Assembly (NCBI RefSeq): GCF_016031615.1
Contig: NZ_JACYXC010000001.1
Span: 3,534,001 to 3,598,000, forward strand
Length of the DNA stretch: 64,000 bases
Direction of reading: 5' to 3'
From: Streptomyces pactum
Lineage (GTDB): Bacteria > Actinomycetota > Actinomycetes > Streptomycetales > Streptomycetaceae
The position numbers were made by a program, and so were the translations under genes. The notes beneath the pieces were generated by a model. That model saw nothing but the letters and a program-made list of their open reading frames with translations, did not search any database and was not told the DNA's origin. This document shows positions 18,577-26,855 of this stretch, one piece after another; the first letter of the stretch is position 1; every line of letters starts with the position of its first letter.

Positions 18577-19518
18577 GTGACCTACCCTCGCCCGGACCGG
18601 AACGGCCGACCAGGACCACGGGACATCTCGGTGATCGCTCACCGCGGGGCCTCCGAGGACGCCCCGGAGCACACCCTGTCCGCCTACCGGCGCGCGATCG
18701 AGGACGGCGCCGACGGCCTGGAATGCGATGTGCGGATGACCGCCGACGGGCACCTGGTCTGCGTCCACGACCGCCGCGTCAACCGCACCTCCAACGGCCG
18801 CGGCGCGGTCTCCTCGCTGGAGCTGTCCGACCTCACCGCACTGGACTTCGGCTCCTGGAAGGGGCAGGCCACCGACCGCGAGGCACCCGACCGGGAGGCT
18901 CCGGCGGAGCGGACCGGCGGCCCCCGGCGGACCGGCCGCGGGCCGCACGGGCCCGGCCGCCCGGCCACGGACCCCGGCCCGGCCGCCCCCGGCCGGTCCG
19001 CGGACCCCGGCGACCACACCTCCGTGCTCACCCTGGAACGGCTGCTGGAGCTGGTCAGCGACGCCGGCCGCAGGGTGGAGCTCGCCATCGAGACCAAGCA
19101 CCCCACCCGCTGGGCGGGCCGGGTCGAGGAGCGCCTGCTGGAGCTGCTGCGCCGCTTCGGCCTGGACACCCCGCCGCCGCACGAGCCCTCCCCGGTACGG
19201 GTGATGAGCTTCTCCGCGCGGTCGCTGCAGCGGGTACGGGCGGGCGCTCCCGGCCTGCCCACCGTTTTCCTGATGCAGTTCGCGCTGCCCCGCCACCGGG
19301 AGGGCCAGCTGCCGGCGGGGGTGGACATCGCCGGGCCGAGCATCCGGATCGTACGGAACCACCCGGCCTATGTGGTCCGGTGGCAGCGGGCGGGGCACGC
19401 GGTGCACGTCTGGACCGTGGACGAGCCCGAGGACGTGGAGATCTGCGCCCGCCTCGGGGTGGACGCAATCATCACCAACCGGCCCAAACACGTACTGTCC
19501 CAGCTCGGCCGCATCTAG
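18577..19518 (+). CDS. glycerophosphodiester phosphodiesterase family protein
   Basis: The enzyme hydrolyses glycerophosphodiesters to glycerol-3-phosphate and an alcohol. The 313 residues have the GDPD core: AHRGASEDAPEHT (His22, Arg23, Glu31), LECDVRMTADG with the metal-binding Glu and Asp, and VHD with the second catalytic His near residue 64. A block of about 60 Pro/Gly/Arg-rich residues (100-150) interrupts the fold between LDFGSWKG and TSVLTLERLLEL; normal GDPDs lack it. The C-terminal strand VHVWTVDEPEDVEICARLGVD is typical. No signal peptide is present, so it is probably cytoplasmic. GTG 18577 is probably leaderless: GACGAT lies at 18565-18570, six bases upstream. It is transcribed divergently from the HtrA gene. 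Confidence 0.9.
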   Translation: MTYPRPDRNGRPGPRDISVIAHRGASEDAPEHTLSAYRRAIEDGADGLECDVRMTADGHLVCVHDRRVNRTSNGRGAVSSLELSDLTALDFGSWKGQATDREAPDREAPAERTGGPRRTGRGPHGPGRPATDPGPAAPGRSADPGDHTSVLTLERLLELVSDAGRRVELAIETKHPTRWAGRVEERLLELLRRFGLDTPPPHEPSPVRVMSFSARSLQRVRAGAPGLPTVFLMQFALPRHREGQLPAGVDIAGPSIRIVRNHPAYVVRWQRAGHAVHVWTVDEPEDVEICARLGVDAIITNRPKHVLSQLGRI

Positions 19519-19667
19519 CGTACCCGGGGGCGATGACGAGGAGTGCACCGGCGCGTTCGGTACGTGTTCGACCGCGGCGTGTGCGTCACCCGATGCCAGT
19601 TGGCCGGTTTCCGTTCCAGCTCAGCCGGGCATCCATCCCGTGGCGTGGGGCGAAGGAGGTCTCGGGG

Positions 19668-20315
19668 GTGGCGTTGGTGGTGGCACAGGAAGTGCCGACG
19701 TCGTCGAGCATGGCCGTACCCCATGGCCCTGCCGGCGTGGCTCGGGCAAGGCGCCGGATGCGCGGCGATCTGCGGCGGACCGGAGTTCCGGACGCGGTCA
19801 TCGACGATGCCGTGCTGATCCTCTCGGAACTGCTCAGCAACGCGTGCCGGCACGGCCGGCCGCTGGAGCGGGACGCGTACCGCGGCGGCGGGCACGACCG
19901 GCCCCACGGGCACGGCAGGCCGGGCGGGGACGACGGGCACGACACGTACGACGACGGCGCGGACGGGGCCGTCCGCGCCGCCTGGCGGATCGACGAACGC
20001 GCCCGCCTCACGGTCGAGGTGACGGACGGTGGCGGACCCACAAGACCGGTTCCGGCCACTCCTTCGATCACGTCCCGCGGCGGCCGCGGGCTCAACATCA
20101 TCACCGCGCTCTCCGAGAACTGGGGCGTACGGGATGGTTCGGGCGAAGTGACGGTCTGGGCCACGCTGTCCGCGCGCGACCCGTTCGCCGCGCGGGTCGG
20201 CCGCCCGTCCGGCCCGGTGGCCACCGGCACCGGTCGGCGGCGTGTCGCGACCGCCGAGCTGGGACCCGAACTCGGCCCTGATCTGGGCCTGCTCGATCTC
20301 GACGGGCTGGCCTGA
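19668..20315 (+). CDS. HATPase_c anti-sigma-type ATP-binding regulatory protein
   Basis: The 215-residue protein resembles the large Streptomyces family of RsbW/SpoIIAB-like ATPases that bind sigma factors or anti-anti-sigma factors. AVILILSELLSNACRHGRPL-like N-box sequence is at about residues 46-62, VEVTDGGGP is the G1 box and GGRGLNIITALSENWGV the G2 box. A His/Asp/Gly-rich insert (about residues 70-105) separates the N- and G1 boxes. GTG 19668 follows AAGGAGG at eight bases, which decides the start; ATG 19593 would add 25 residues (MPVGRFPFQL...) without a Shine-Dalgarno. The tail after residue 165 is low-complexity. Partner sigma factors are not adjacent. The gene follows the GDPD gene after 149 bases, possibly in one transcript. 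Confidence 0.8.
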   Translation: MALVVAQEVPTSSSMAVPHGPAGVARARRRMRGDLRRTGVPDAVIDDAVLILSELLSNACRHGRPLERDAYRGGGHDRPHGHGRPGGDDGHDTYDDGADGAVRAAWRIDERARLTVEVTDGGGPTRPVPATPSITSRGGRGLNIITALSENWGVRDGSGEVTVWATLSARDPFAARVGRPSGPVATGTGRRRVATAELGPELGPDLGLLDLDGLA

Positions 20316-20817
20316 CCGACGCGCCGCGGGCGACGGGCTAGGCTCGCGCCCGTATCTGCTCTGCCGTACGCGTCCTCCCGGCGCCCGGCCGGCGTGCGGG
20401 TGACGGGCCACGGACGACCGGACACCGGGGACCGGAGACCGTTGCCGGGACCGGTGACCGTTGCCGGCGACCGGTGACCTTTGCCGGTGACCGGCCGCGG
20501 GGCGGTTCCGCACCCGGACCCGGCAGGCCCGGGACGAGCGGACCTCGCGGCGGCCCCGGCCCCGGCCCCGCGCCGGTCGTCCGCCCCGGGCGGCGCGCTC
20601 CGGGCCCCGGCCGCGACCGGCCCCGGGGTCTCGCGCCGCGGGTTCCGGAACCCGCACCACGGGCTCCGGGCTCCGGGCTCCGGGCTCCGGGCTCCGGGCT
20701 CCGGGCTCCGGGCTCCGGGCTCCGGGCTCCGGGCTCCGGGAGGACCGTACGCGCACGGGCACCGGTACGCCGCGTCACCGAAGATCAGAGCCGTACCTAC
20801 CGGGAGACAGCCACACC
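20316..20817. other. intergenic with two tandem repeat blocks
   Basis: Between 20410 and 20500 the words GACCGGTGACCGTTGCCGG recur in degenerate form. A perfect heptamer array follows at 20661-20737. The last 60 bases before 20818 should hold the promoter and leader of the DUF5926 gene (GAGACAGCCACACC before ATG). No gene is supported. Confidence 0.6.
20661..20737. repeat. (GGGCTCC)x11 perfect tandem repeat
   Basis: Eleven identical 7-bp units run without a mismatch, plus a partial GGG. They end 80 bases before the DUF5926 start. Because 7 is not a multiple of 3, every frame stays open across it, which creates several false long ORFs. Confidence 0.95.
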
Positions 20818-21798
20818 ATGGCCAAGAAGCGCCGCCCCCAGAAGACGACCGCAGCAGCACGGGCCAGCGCCGGGAGCGCCGACGCCACCTACCCGGTGGT
20901 GGGCGCCCGGGAGCCCTGCCCGTGCGGCTCGGGCCGCCGGTACAAGGCGTGCCACGGCCGGGCCGCCGCGCACGCCGTGACCGAACTCGTGCAGCGCCCG
21001 TTCGAGGGGCTGCCCGGGGAGTGCGACTGGGTGGCGCTGCGCGAGCTGGTGCCCGCCGCCACCGCCGAACTCCGCCTGAAGGACGGGCTGCCGGACGGCG
21101 TACCGTCCGTCACCCTGGCCACCGTGCTGCCGATGGCATGGCCCGCGTTGCGCCGGGACAACGGCGCCGTGCTGCTGGGCCTGCAGAACGACACCGCCTC
21201 CGGCGACATCAGCCGCGACCTGGCCGACACCCTGCAGCGCGCCCTGACCGCCGAACCGGGCACCCCGGTGGCCGCCGCCCGCGCCTCGGCCGAGGGCCCC
21301 CGGCTCCAGGACCTGCTCGACCTGGACGCCCCCTTCACCCCCGTGGTGCACGAGGGGTTCGAGTTCTGGGTGGAGGACGCGGAGGCCGCCGGCGGCGAGG
21401 TCGCGGCCTCGCTGGAGCGCGCCAACGCCGCCGCGATCCCGACCGTCCGGCTCACCGGCGTGACGGCCGCCTACTGGTGCCGTACCCCGGAGAAGAACCA
21501 CCTGCGCTGGGTGATGGCGCACCCGGAGGAGAAGCTGCTGGACGCCCTGGCGCGGCTGCACGCCGCCGGGGCCTCCTCGCTCGGCGAGGGCACCCGGCTC
21601 GTCGGCTCCTTCCGCGCCCACGGCCTGACCGTGCCGGTGTGGGACCTGCCGACCGCGGTCGGCGCCGAGGACGTGGAGAAGCCGGCGGTCGCCTTCGCGG
21701 AGCGCCTCGGCGAGGCACTCTCCTCCGACACGCCGCTCACCGGTGAGGAACGGCGGGCACGCGGCGGGCTCACCAATCGACAGGTAACTCTGAGCTGA
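20818..21798 (+). CDS. DUF5926 family protein with SEC-C zinc motif
   Basis: The 326-residue product starts MAKKRRPQKT, basic like many nucleic-acid or ribosome-associated proteins. It carries the SEC-C motif PCPCGSGRRYKACHG at residues 34-48, whose three Cys and His bind zinc. The rest matches the actinobacterial DUF5926 pattern: WVALRELVPAATAELRL, a central acidic region with FEFWVEDAEAAGGEV, and EKNHLRWVMAHPEEKLLDAL. No signal or membrane segment is present. The biochemical role is unknown; SEC-C elsewhere mediates contacts with SecB or ribosomes. It is a single gene, followed by an AT-richer non-coding island. Confidence 0.85.
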   Translation: MAKKRRPQKTTAAARASAGSADATYPVVGAREPCPCGSGRRYKACHGRAAAHAVTELVQRPFEGLPGECDWVALRELVPAATAELRLKDGLPDGVPSVTLATVLPMAWPALRRDNGAVLLGLQNDTASGDISRDLADTLQRALTAEPGTPVAAARASAEGPRLQDLLDLDAPFTPVVHEGFEFWVEDAEAAGGEVAASLERANAAAIPTVRLTGVTAAYWCRTPEKNHLRWVMAHPEEKLLDALARLHAAGASSLGEGTRLVGSFRAHGLTVPVWDLPTAVGAEDVEKPAVAFAERLGEALSSDTPLTGEERRARGGLTNRQVTLS

Positions 21799-21845
21799 CA
21801 CTGATATCAATAGTGATCCTGGGTAACAAAAGAGACCGGTAGAGA

Positions 21846-21859
21846 GTGACTCTGCTCAC
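21846..21859. promoter_or_regulatory. candidate CRP-family site GTGA-N6-TCAC
   Basis: GTGACTCTGCTCAC is a perfect match to the palindromic half-sites of the E. coli CRP consensus and is embedded in AGAGTGACTCTGCTCACAAC. Streptomyces encode a CRP homologue with a similar site. Which gene it would control is unclear, since none follows closely. Confidence 0.35.
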
Positions 21860-21941
21860 AACTCCCGTCAATATCGGGGAATTGGGCGTCCGGAAATCCG
21901 CGATGGAATTTGCGAACCGCCGATCTCTTGTTACGGTTCTA

Positions 21942-21989
21942 GAAGCCCGGTCGCTGGTGCATCCCCCGTCGCCAGCGACCGGGCGCTTC
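21942..21989. terminator. long hairpin, possible terminator or sRNA end
   Basis: GAAGCCCGGTCGCTGG pairs with CCAGCGACCGGGCGCTTC across a 14-base loop containing five C residues, with one bulge. It lies 144 bases after the DUF5926 stop. It could end that transcript or a separate small RNA initiated in the AT-rich island. Confidence 0.5.
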
Positions 21990-23440
21990 CATGCCCGGAA
22001 CCGCCCGCACGCCCCGCCCGGCCGCTCGTAACGGCCGGAGGACGGTGGCGAGTTGCCTCAGAGGCAAGAAGGCCCCCGGCCGCCCCGGACAGCCGTCCGG
22101 ACGCCTTCCCGTCCGACCGGCGCACGCCCCCCGGGCCCCCTTCCATAACATCGCACGGATCACCGGATGTGTGGTCGAAGTCGTTTCCGACTTCCGCCGG
22201 ACCGCCGGTGTGGACCGTTACCCGTGCGGTGTCGCACTTCTTCTCCCCGGGGTGCGCGACGCCCCGCGCCCACCGCCTCCTGCGGCACTTCCGCTAACAC
22301 GCCGGTATCACCGGTCGGTGCCGTGCACTTCATCGCCCTTCCGCCGTTCCGCCGCGGCGCGCATTTCGGTTCACCGTTCCCCCGGGCCGGTTACCGAAGC
22401 CGGCGCGGGGCGGAGCGGGAGGGAAGCGGGGGCGGGGGAGCCGGGCGCCGGTAACGGGCCATCGGCCCCGGTCCGCCGCCCCGCCGGGACCGGCGGGGGT
22501 CTCGTCCCCGCGGGCGCGGATCCGGGTCCGGGGTTCCGGGCGCCGGGTGGGGGCGTGGACGCCGTACGGATACACGGCGCCCGGGTCTCTCCGGCCCGGC
22601 GGAAGGGGCGGACGCGCCCGCCCCGGACGGTGACGGTTCAGGGCGCGGCCGGCCCCGGAGCACGACCGTGGACCGGTGCGCCCGGGCGCCCAGGGTCGGC
22701 ATTCGGACATTCACCCACCGTTGCGCCGCGATGACATTTGTGGTTGCGCACCCGGTGCCACCGCGCCGCAGAGGCCGCCCGCCGCCCGCCGCCCGGACAC
22801 GATCCCCCCACGCGGGCACCAGGCACCGCACACCGGCCACCGGCGCGGCGTCCGTCAGGCGGGGGTACCGGGAGCGATCAGCCCCGCGGTGCGGGGATCG
22901 GGGGACCGGGCGCTCCCGGGGGCCCGGGGTGCGGGCGGAGGCCGGCGCACCGGTACCTGCCGTGGGACGGGGAACCGGTACGCGGGCCGTGACAGGGGCG
23001 GCCGACGCAGACACGGGCACGGACACGGCGTACCGGTACGGGCCGGCACCGGCGGACGGGCGATGTACGGATGCGGATGTACAGGTGCACGGGTGGCGGA
23101 CACGGGTGCGGGTCGGCGTCCCTGTCCCCCCGGGAGCGGGACGCCGGCCGCGCGCGGCGCCCCGCCACGGGCCGGCGGGGCGCCGGACCGGCACGGCCCG
23201 CCGCACACCGCCGCGCCCCGGAAGGAGCACCCGGGCGGTCACCGGCGCGCCCCGGGTGCCCGGCGTACCTCGCCGATGTGCCGGCGCGCACCGGAACGGG
23301 TGCGCCCGCACGTCGCGCACCCGCGGGCCGCAAACGGCCGACGGGTGGGGGCCGGGCCGTGCGGCGTACCTCCGCTCACGCCGCCGTACCCGGACACCCC
23401 CGCCGCCACCCGCGGCGGCACGCCGCCGGTGCGGACCGGG

Positions 23441-24121
23441 TCAGTACGCGAGCCGGCTGCCGCCGCCCGGCGCGCTCGTGCTCGCCTCGACCAGTGCGTC
23501 GAGCACCGCGCCGACCTGCGGGAGCCACTGGTCGGCGGCGCGCCGATGCGGTGCCCGCTCCCAGCGCACCTGGCCGCCACCGGTCCGCGACGGCGGCAGT
23601 ACCAGGTAGCCGCCCTCGCCGTGGAAGCGCAGCGATCCGGGAACCCAGTCCTGGTTGTGGAGGAGTTCGCCGAGTTCTTCCAGGTCGTAGGGGGCGACCA
23701 GCAGGGCCCAGCGGGTGGGACCGGCCACCACCGGGCCGACCCGCACCCCGGCCCGGTCCAGTACGGCCAGGGCGCGTGCCGCCGCCACCGCTGGAAGGCT
23801 CACGGCGCAGGGGCCGCGGCCACCGGTGGCCAGGACGACCGGAGCGTTGGGTCGGTTCGTCCACCACCAGCGCACCATCCGCGCGTCGGTGGTGGCGGCG
23901 AGCAGGCCGGGGTCGAACGGGTGGGCGCCGGGCACCGCGCAGTCGGGGTGCGGGCAGCCGCATTCGTCAGGGCGCCCGCCCCCGCCCTGCCGCAGGCCGA
24001 CGCCGGGTACCACCGGCCATCGCCACTGCGTGGCGCAGGTGAGCGCCGCGCGCAGCACCGCCTGCCCACCGCTCTGTCGCAGAAGAGGGAACTTGCGTCG
24101 CCTTCCGGGGAGGTCGCGCAT
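23441..24121 (-). CDS. bifunctional DNA primase/polymerase N-terminal-like protein
   Basis: The 226-residue protein resembles the Prim-Pol (PF09250-like) domain proteins found singly in Streptomyces. It has a Cys/His-rich loop DECGCPHPDCAVPGAHPFDP near residue 52, a pattern typical of this family. MVRWWWTNRPNAPVVLATG and the strand segment GSLRFHGEGGYLVLPPS are further family-like blocks. No helicase or primase partner is nearby, and the active-site acidic residues are not obvious, so catalytic activity is doubtful. ATG 24121 follows AAAGGAC at good spacing. The gene has normal codon use and stands alone with long non-coding DNA on both sides; it diverges from the PP2C gene. Confidence 0.75.
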   Translation of the reverse strand: MRDLPGRRRKFPLLRQSGGQAVLRAALTCATQWRWPVVPGVGLRQGGGGRPDECGCPHPDCAVPGAHPFDPGLLAATTDARMVRWWWTNRPNAPVVLATGGRGPCAVSLPAVAAARALAVLDRAGVRVGPVVAGPTRWALLVAPYDLEELGELLHNQDWVPGSLRFHGEGGYLVLPPSRTGGGQVRWERAPHRRAADQWLPQVGAVLDALVEASTSAPGGGSRLAY

Positions 24122-24796
24122 GAACGCTCGTCCTTTCCGTGAACGCCGAGGGCCGTATCCGTCGCACTACAGGGCATTGCGTGGCACTGGTGGCGCTGTT
24201 CGGAACCGATGGGTCCGTCACACCACGTGGATCACTAGTCACTGCGCGTACAAGGCAGCGCATCACGCCGCGGGCCGAGCGTGGAACGTGGCGGGGGGTG
24301 GCGTGCGCCTGGCGCTTGCCGCCTGTCCTGTGCTCGGTGCTCTGACCCGCCACTCGGGGATGGGCACGGCCGCCACCGGCTAGGACGCCCGGCGCCACCG
24401 CAGGGTTCCAGGGCGACACGAACTGCCCCTGCCCTTCTCCGATTACGTACCCACTGAGGTGGATATGACGCGCTGTCGAAGGAGGCCAGTCGAACTCAAC
24501 ACGGAAGGGCGCTGGGCTTTTTTCGGCCAACTTGATTTCCCTGCAAACACCACCGACCCCACCGGGACAATGCTGGACATCCCCTTGTCCGTGCGTGTAG
24601 ACCTGGAAGCCGGTAGCGCGCAGCGCGAACAGGGGGTTTGCGATGCTATGGAGCGGTACGCGCCCTCCTGGTAGCCGGGCGGCGGTGGTGGAAAGATGCC
24701 GCTATCTCCTTCAAACCGGGACAGAATCCTCAGCGAGAGCCGGCCGGAGCCCCCTGCGGCCGTCATGGTCCCGCGAGCCCGCGGAGGCAGAGAACC
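24122..24796. other. 675-bp divergent intergenic with one weak small ORF
   Basis: This stretch is less GC-rich than its neighbours. A frame at 24465-24674 (ATG after GAGGTGG) encodes about 69 residues including MLDIPLSVRVDLEAGSAQR. Its codon use is atypical and no family is recognisable, so I do not call it a gene. The T-run GGGCTTTTTTCGG at about 24514 is unusual. Promoters for the flanking genes must lie here. Confidence 0.4.
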
Positions 24797-26668
24797 ATGA
24801 GTCCGCACCACTCCCATAAAGTGGCTGGAATCGATCCATCCGTCCCTCCTCCTGCCCACACTGCGGACCCGGTCGCCGCCGCCTCCGCGCCACCGCCCCC
24901 GCCCGACGCCGTGGTTCTCGACCGGCTGGCGGGGTGGGTCTCGGACCTCACCACGCTCCACGAACTGACCGAACGCCTCGCGCGCACCACCACCCTGGAC
25001 AGCGCGCTCCACGAACTCCTGCGCGCCGGTGCCGCCCTCGTCGGGGCCCGCCGGGGACTGGTCGCCCTGGAACCCGCCGACGGGCTCGGCCCGGTCACCA
25101 CCATCGGCCTGGGGCTGGGCCGCGCCGACCTCGGCCACATCGAGACCATCCCCCGCGGCACCGCCTCCGCCGGCCACCTCCTGGACGGGCTCCCCGCGCC
25201 GCACGCCCCGCGCCCCGAGGTCGTCCACCCCGACCTGGCGAGCGAGGAGGACCTCGACCCCCGGCACCGCGAGGTGGCGGCCCGGCTCGGTTACGCGGCC
25301 AGTTACGCGGTGCCGCTCGACCCGCTCGGCCCGTCCGGCACCGACGCCGCGCCCGGCACCGACGCCCCCGGGCCGATCGTCCCGCCGGCCGCTCCGGGGC
25401 CGGCGGAACCCGTGGCGCCGGAACCCGCGGGGTTCCACGGGGGCGCGCCGTCCCCCGCCCGGCCCGGGACCTCAGGGGCGGAGTGCCCGGGGGAGGCCGG
25501 CCGGCCGGCCTCCGCCACCACCAGCGGCACCGGGACCGGGCTCGGCACCCCGGTACCGCCGGGACCGTCCGGTGCCGGCGTGCCGGGAGCCGGGGCGGAC
25601 GTCCCGGGGGCCGGCCCGGGAACCCCCGGCGCCGGCGGCGGGGTACCCGGAACCGGTCCCGGCGGCCCGCCCCGGGCCGCGGCAGCGGCGCCGGACACCG
25701 TCGGCGGCGTATCCCGGCCCGGCGGCGCGACCCGGACCGGCGACACTGCCGGGCCCGCCGGCGTGACCGGGGTGCCGGGGCCCGCCCCCGCGGCCGGACG
25801 CGGTTGCGCCACCCCCGGCCGGCTCGGCGGTGCGGTGTGGCTGTACGACGAGCCGACGCAGCCGGTCGAACGCCAGCGCCATCTGCTCGCGCTGTACTGC
25901 CGGTACGCCGCCGAACACCTCGCCCGGCTGCTGGAACTCACCCGGGCCCGCGCCGCCCTCGCCACCCTCCGCGACGGACTGCTGCCCGCCCGGCTCCCCC
26001 GTACCGCCGGGGTCCGGCTGGCCGTACGGCACCGGGCGGCCCGGGACGGCGGCGGCGACTGGTACGACGCCCTGCCGCTCCCGGAGGGGGCGCTCGGGCT
26101 CGCCGTCGGCGCGGTCTCCGGTTCGGGGCCCAGCGCGGTCGCGGCGATGGGCCGGCTGCGGGCCTCCCTGCGCGCGTACGCGGTGATGGAGGGCGAGGAC
26201 CCGGTGGCGGTCCTCTCCGACCTCGAACTGCTGCTCCGCCTCACCGAGCCGGCCCGCACCGCCACCGCCCTCTTCGCGTACTGCGAGCCGGAGCTGCGCA
26301 GGGTGGTGCTGGCCGGTGCCGGGCACTGCCCGCCGCTCATCATCGGCGAGCACCGCACCGAGTACGTGGAGACGTCGCTCTCCGCCCCGCTGGGCATGCT
26401 CTCGTGCTGGGAGGCGCCCAGTGTGAGCATCGAGCCCGCCCCTGGAGAAACGCTCCTGTTGTACAGCGACGGTCTGCTGCACCGCGCCGGGGATCCGATG
26501 GACCGGTCCTTCGCCCGGCTGCACGCGGCGGCGGCCGGGGTGCCCCGGGCGCTGCGGCACGATCCGGACGCGGTGGTGGACCACGTGCTGCGGACGGTGC
26601 TGCCGGACGGCGGGACCGCCGGGGACCGCACCGAGGACGTCGTGCTGCTCGCCGCGCACTTCGTCTGA
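24797..26668 (+). CDS. GAF / PP2C (SpoIIE-like) protein, likely impaired active site
   Basis: The 623-residue protein has an N-terminal GAF-like domain (about residues 35-175, LHELTERLARTTTLDSALHELL). It continues after a low-complexity insert of about 160 Pro/Gly/Ala residues (180-345), and a C-terminal SpoIIE-type PP2C phosphatase domain starts near residue 390. Such proteins dephosphorylate anti-anti-sigma factors. The first metal motif GGGDWYDAL is present. However, the second, normally G-D-V-x-G-H-G, reads GAVSGSG, so the metal-binding Asp and the His are lost. TEDVVLL at the C terminus is kept. Activity may be reduced or absent. ATG 24797 follows GGAGG at nine bases. No sigma or STAS gene is adjacent. 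Confidence 0.85.
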   Translation: MSPHHSHKVAGIDPSVPPPAHTADPVAAASAPPPPPDAVVLDRLAGWVSDLTTLHELTERLARTTTLDSALHELLRAGAALVGARRGLVALEPADGLGPVTTIGLGLGRADLGHIETIPRGTASAGHLLDGLPAPHAPRPEVVHPDLASEEDLDPRHREVAARLGYAASYAVPLDPLGPSGTDAAPGTDAPGPIVPPAAPGPAEPVAPEPAGFHGGAPSPARPGTSGAECPGEAGRPASATTSGTGTGLGTPVPPGPSGAGVPGAGADVPGAGPGTPGAGGGVPGTGPGGPPRAAAAAPDTVGGVSRPGGATRTGDTAGPAGVTGVPGPAPAAGRGCATPGRLGGAVWLYDEPTQPVERQRHLLALYCRYAAEHLARLLELTRARAALATLRDGLLPARLPRTAGVRLAVRHRAARDGGGDWYDALPLPEGALGLAVGAVSGSGPSAVAAMGRLRASLRAYAVMEGEDPVAVLSDLELLLRLTEPARTATALFAYCEPELRRVVLAGAGHCPPLIIGEHRTEYVETSLSAPLGMLSCWEAPSVSIEPAPGETLLLYSDGLLHRAGDPMDRSFARLHAAAAGVPRALRHDPDAVVDHVLRTVLPDGGTAGDRTEDVVLLAAHFV

Positions 26669-26855
26669 GCGTCGCCCGCACCGCGCGTACCGTGACCCGC
26701 CCGTGCCGCACCCGGGGCCTGCACCCCCCGCCGCGGGCGTCCCGCGCAGGGCCCGCGCCCCCGTGCCCGGTGGGATTCGCCGGATACGTCACACCCCCCA
26801 CCGGGGCTCACCCACGGCACCTACGATGGGCGGGGTCCCATTCGAGGAGGAATAC

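Larger units (their letters stand above)
21799..23440. other. 1.6-kb stretch without a supported gene
   Basis: The left 190 bases (21799-21990) are AT-richer than the surroundings and contain the CRP-like palindrome 21846-21859 and the long hairpin 21942-21989. A 61-codon frame from 21846 has no domain. A small hairpin GAAGTCG-TTTC-CGACTTC is at 22177-22194. From 22200 to 23440 the DNA is extremely GC-rich with recurring GGTACGCGG, ACCGGCGC and CACCGG words and no credible gene on either strand. Confidence 0.5.

Noticed and set aside
19515..20762. Long minus-strand frames across the heptamer repeat
   Set aside because: A 7-bp unit keeps all frames open; the product is a PGARSPE repeat fused to shadow sequence.
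21942..21989. 6C small RNA of Actinobacteria
   Set aside because: The loop has only five C residues and I see no second C-rich hairpin, so the match is insufficient.
21846..22031. 61-codon frame starting at the CRP-like site
   Set aside because: No domain, no spaced Shine-Dalgarno and it crosses the hairpin; more likely non-coding.
24465..24674. Small gene upstream of the PP2C gene
   Set aside because: Codon use is atypical and no family is recognised; a weak GAGGTGG alone is not enough.
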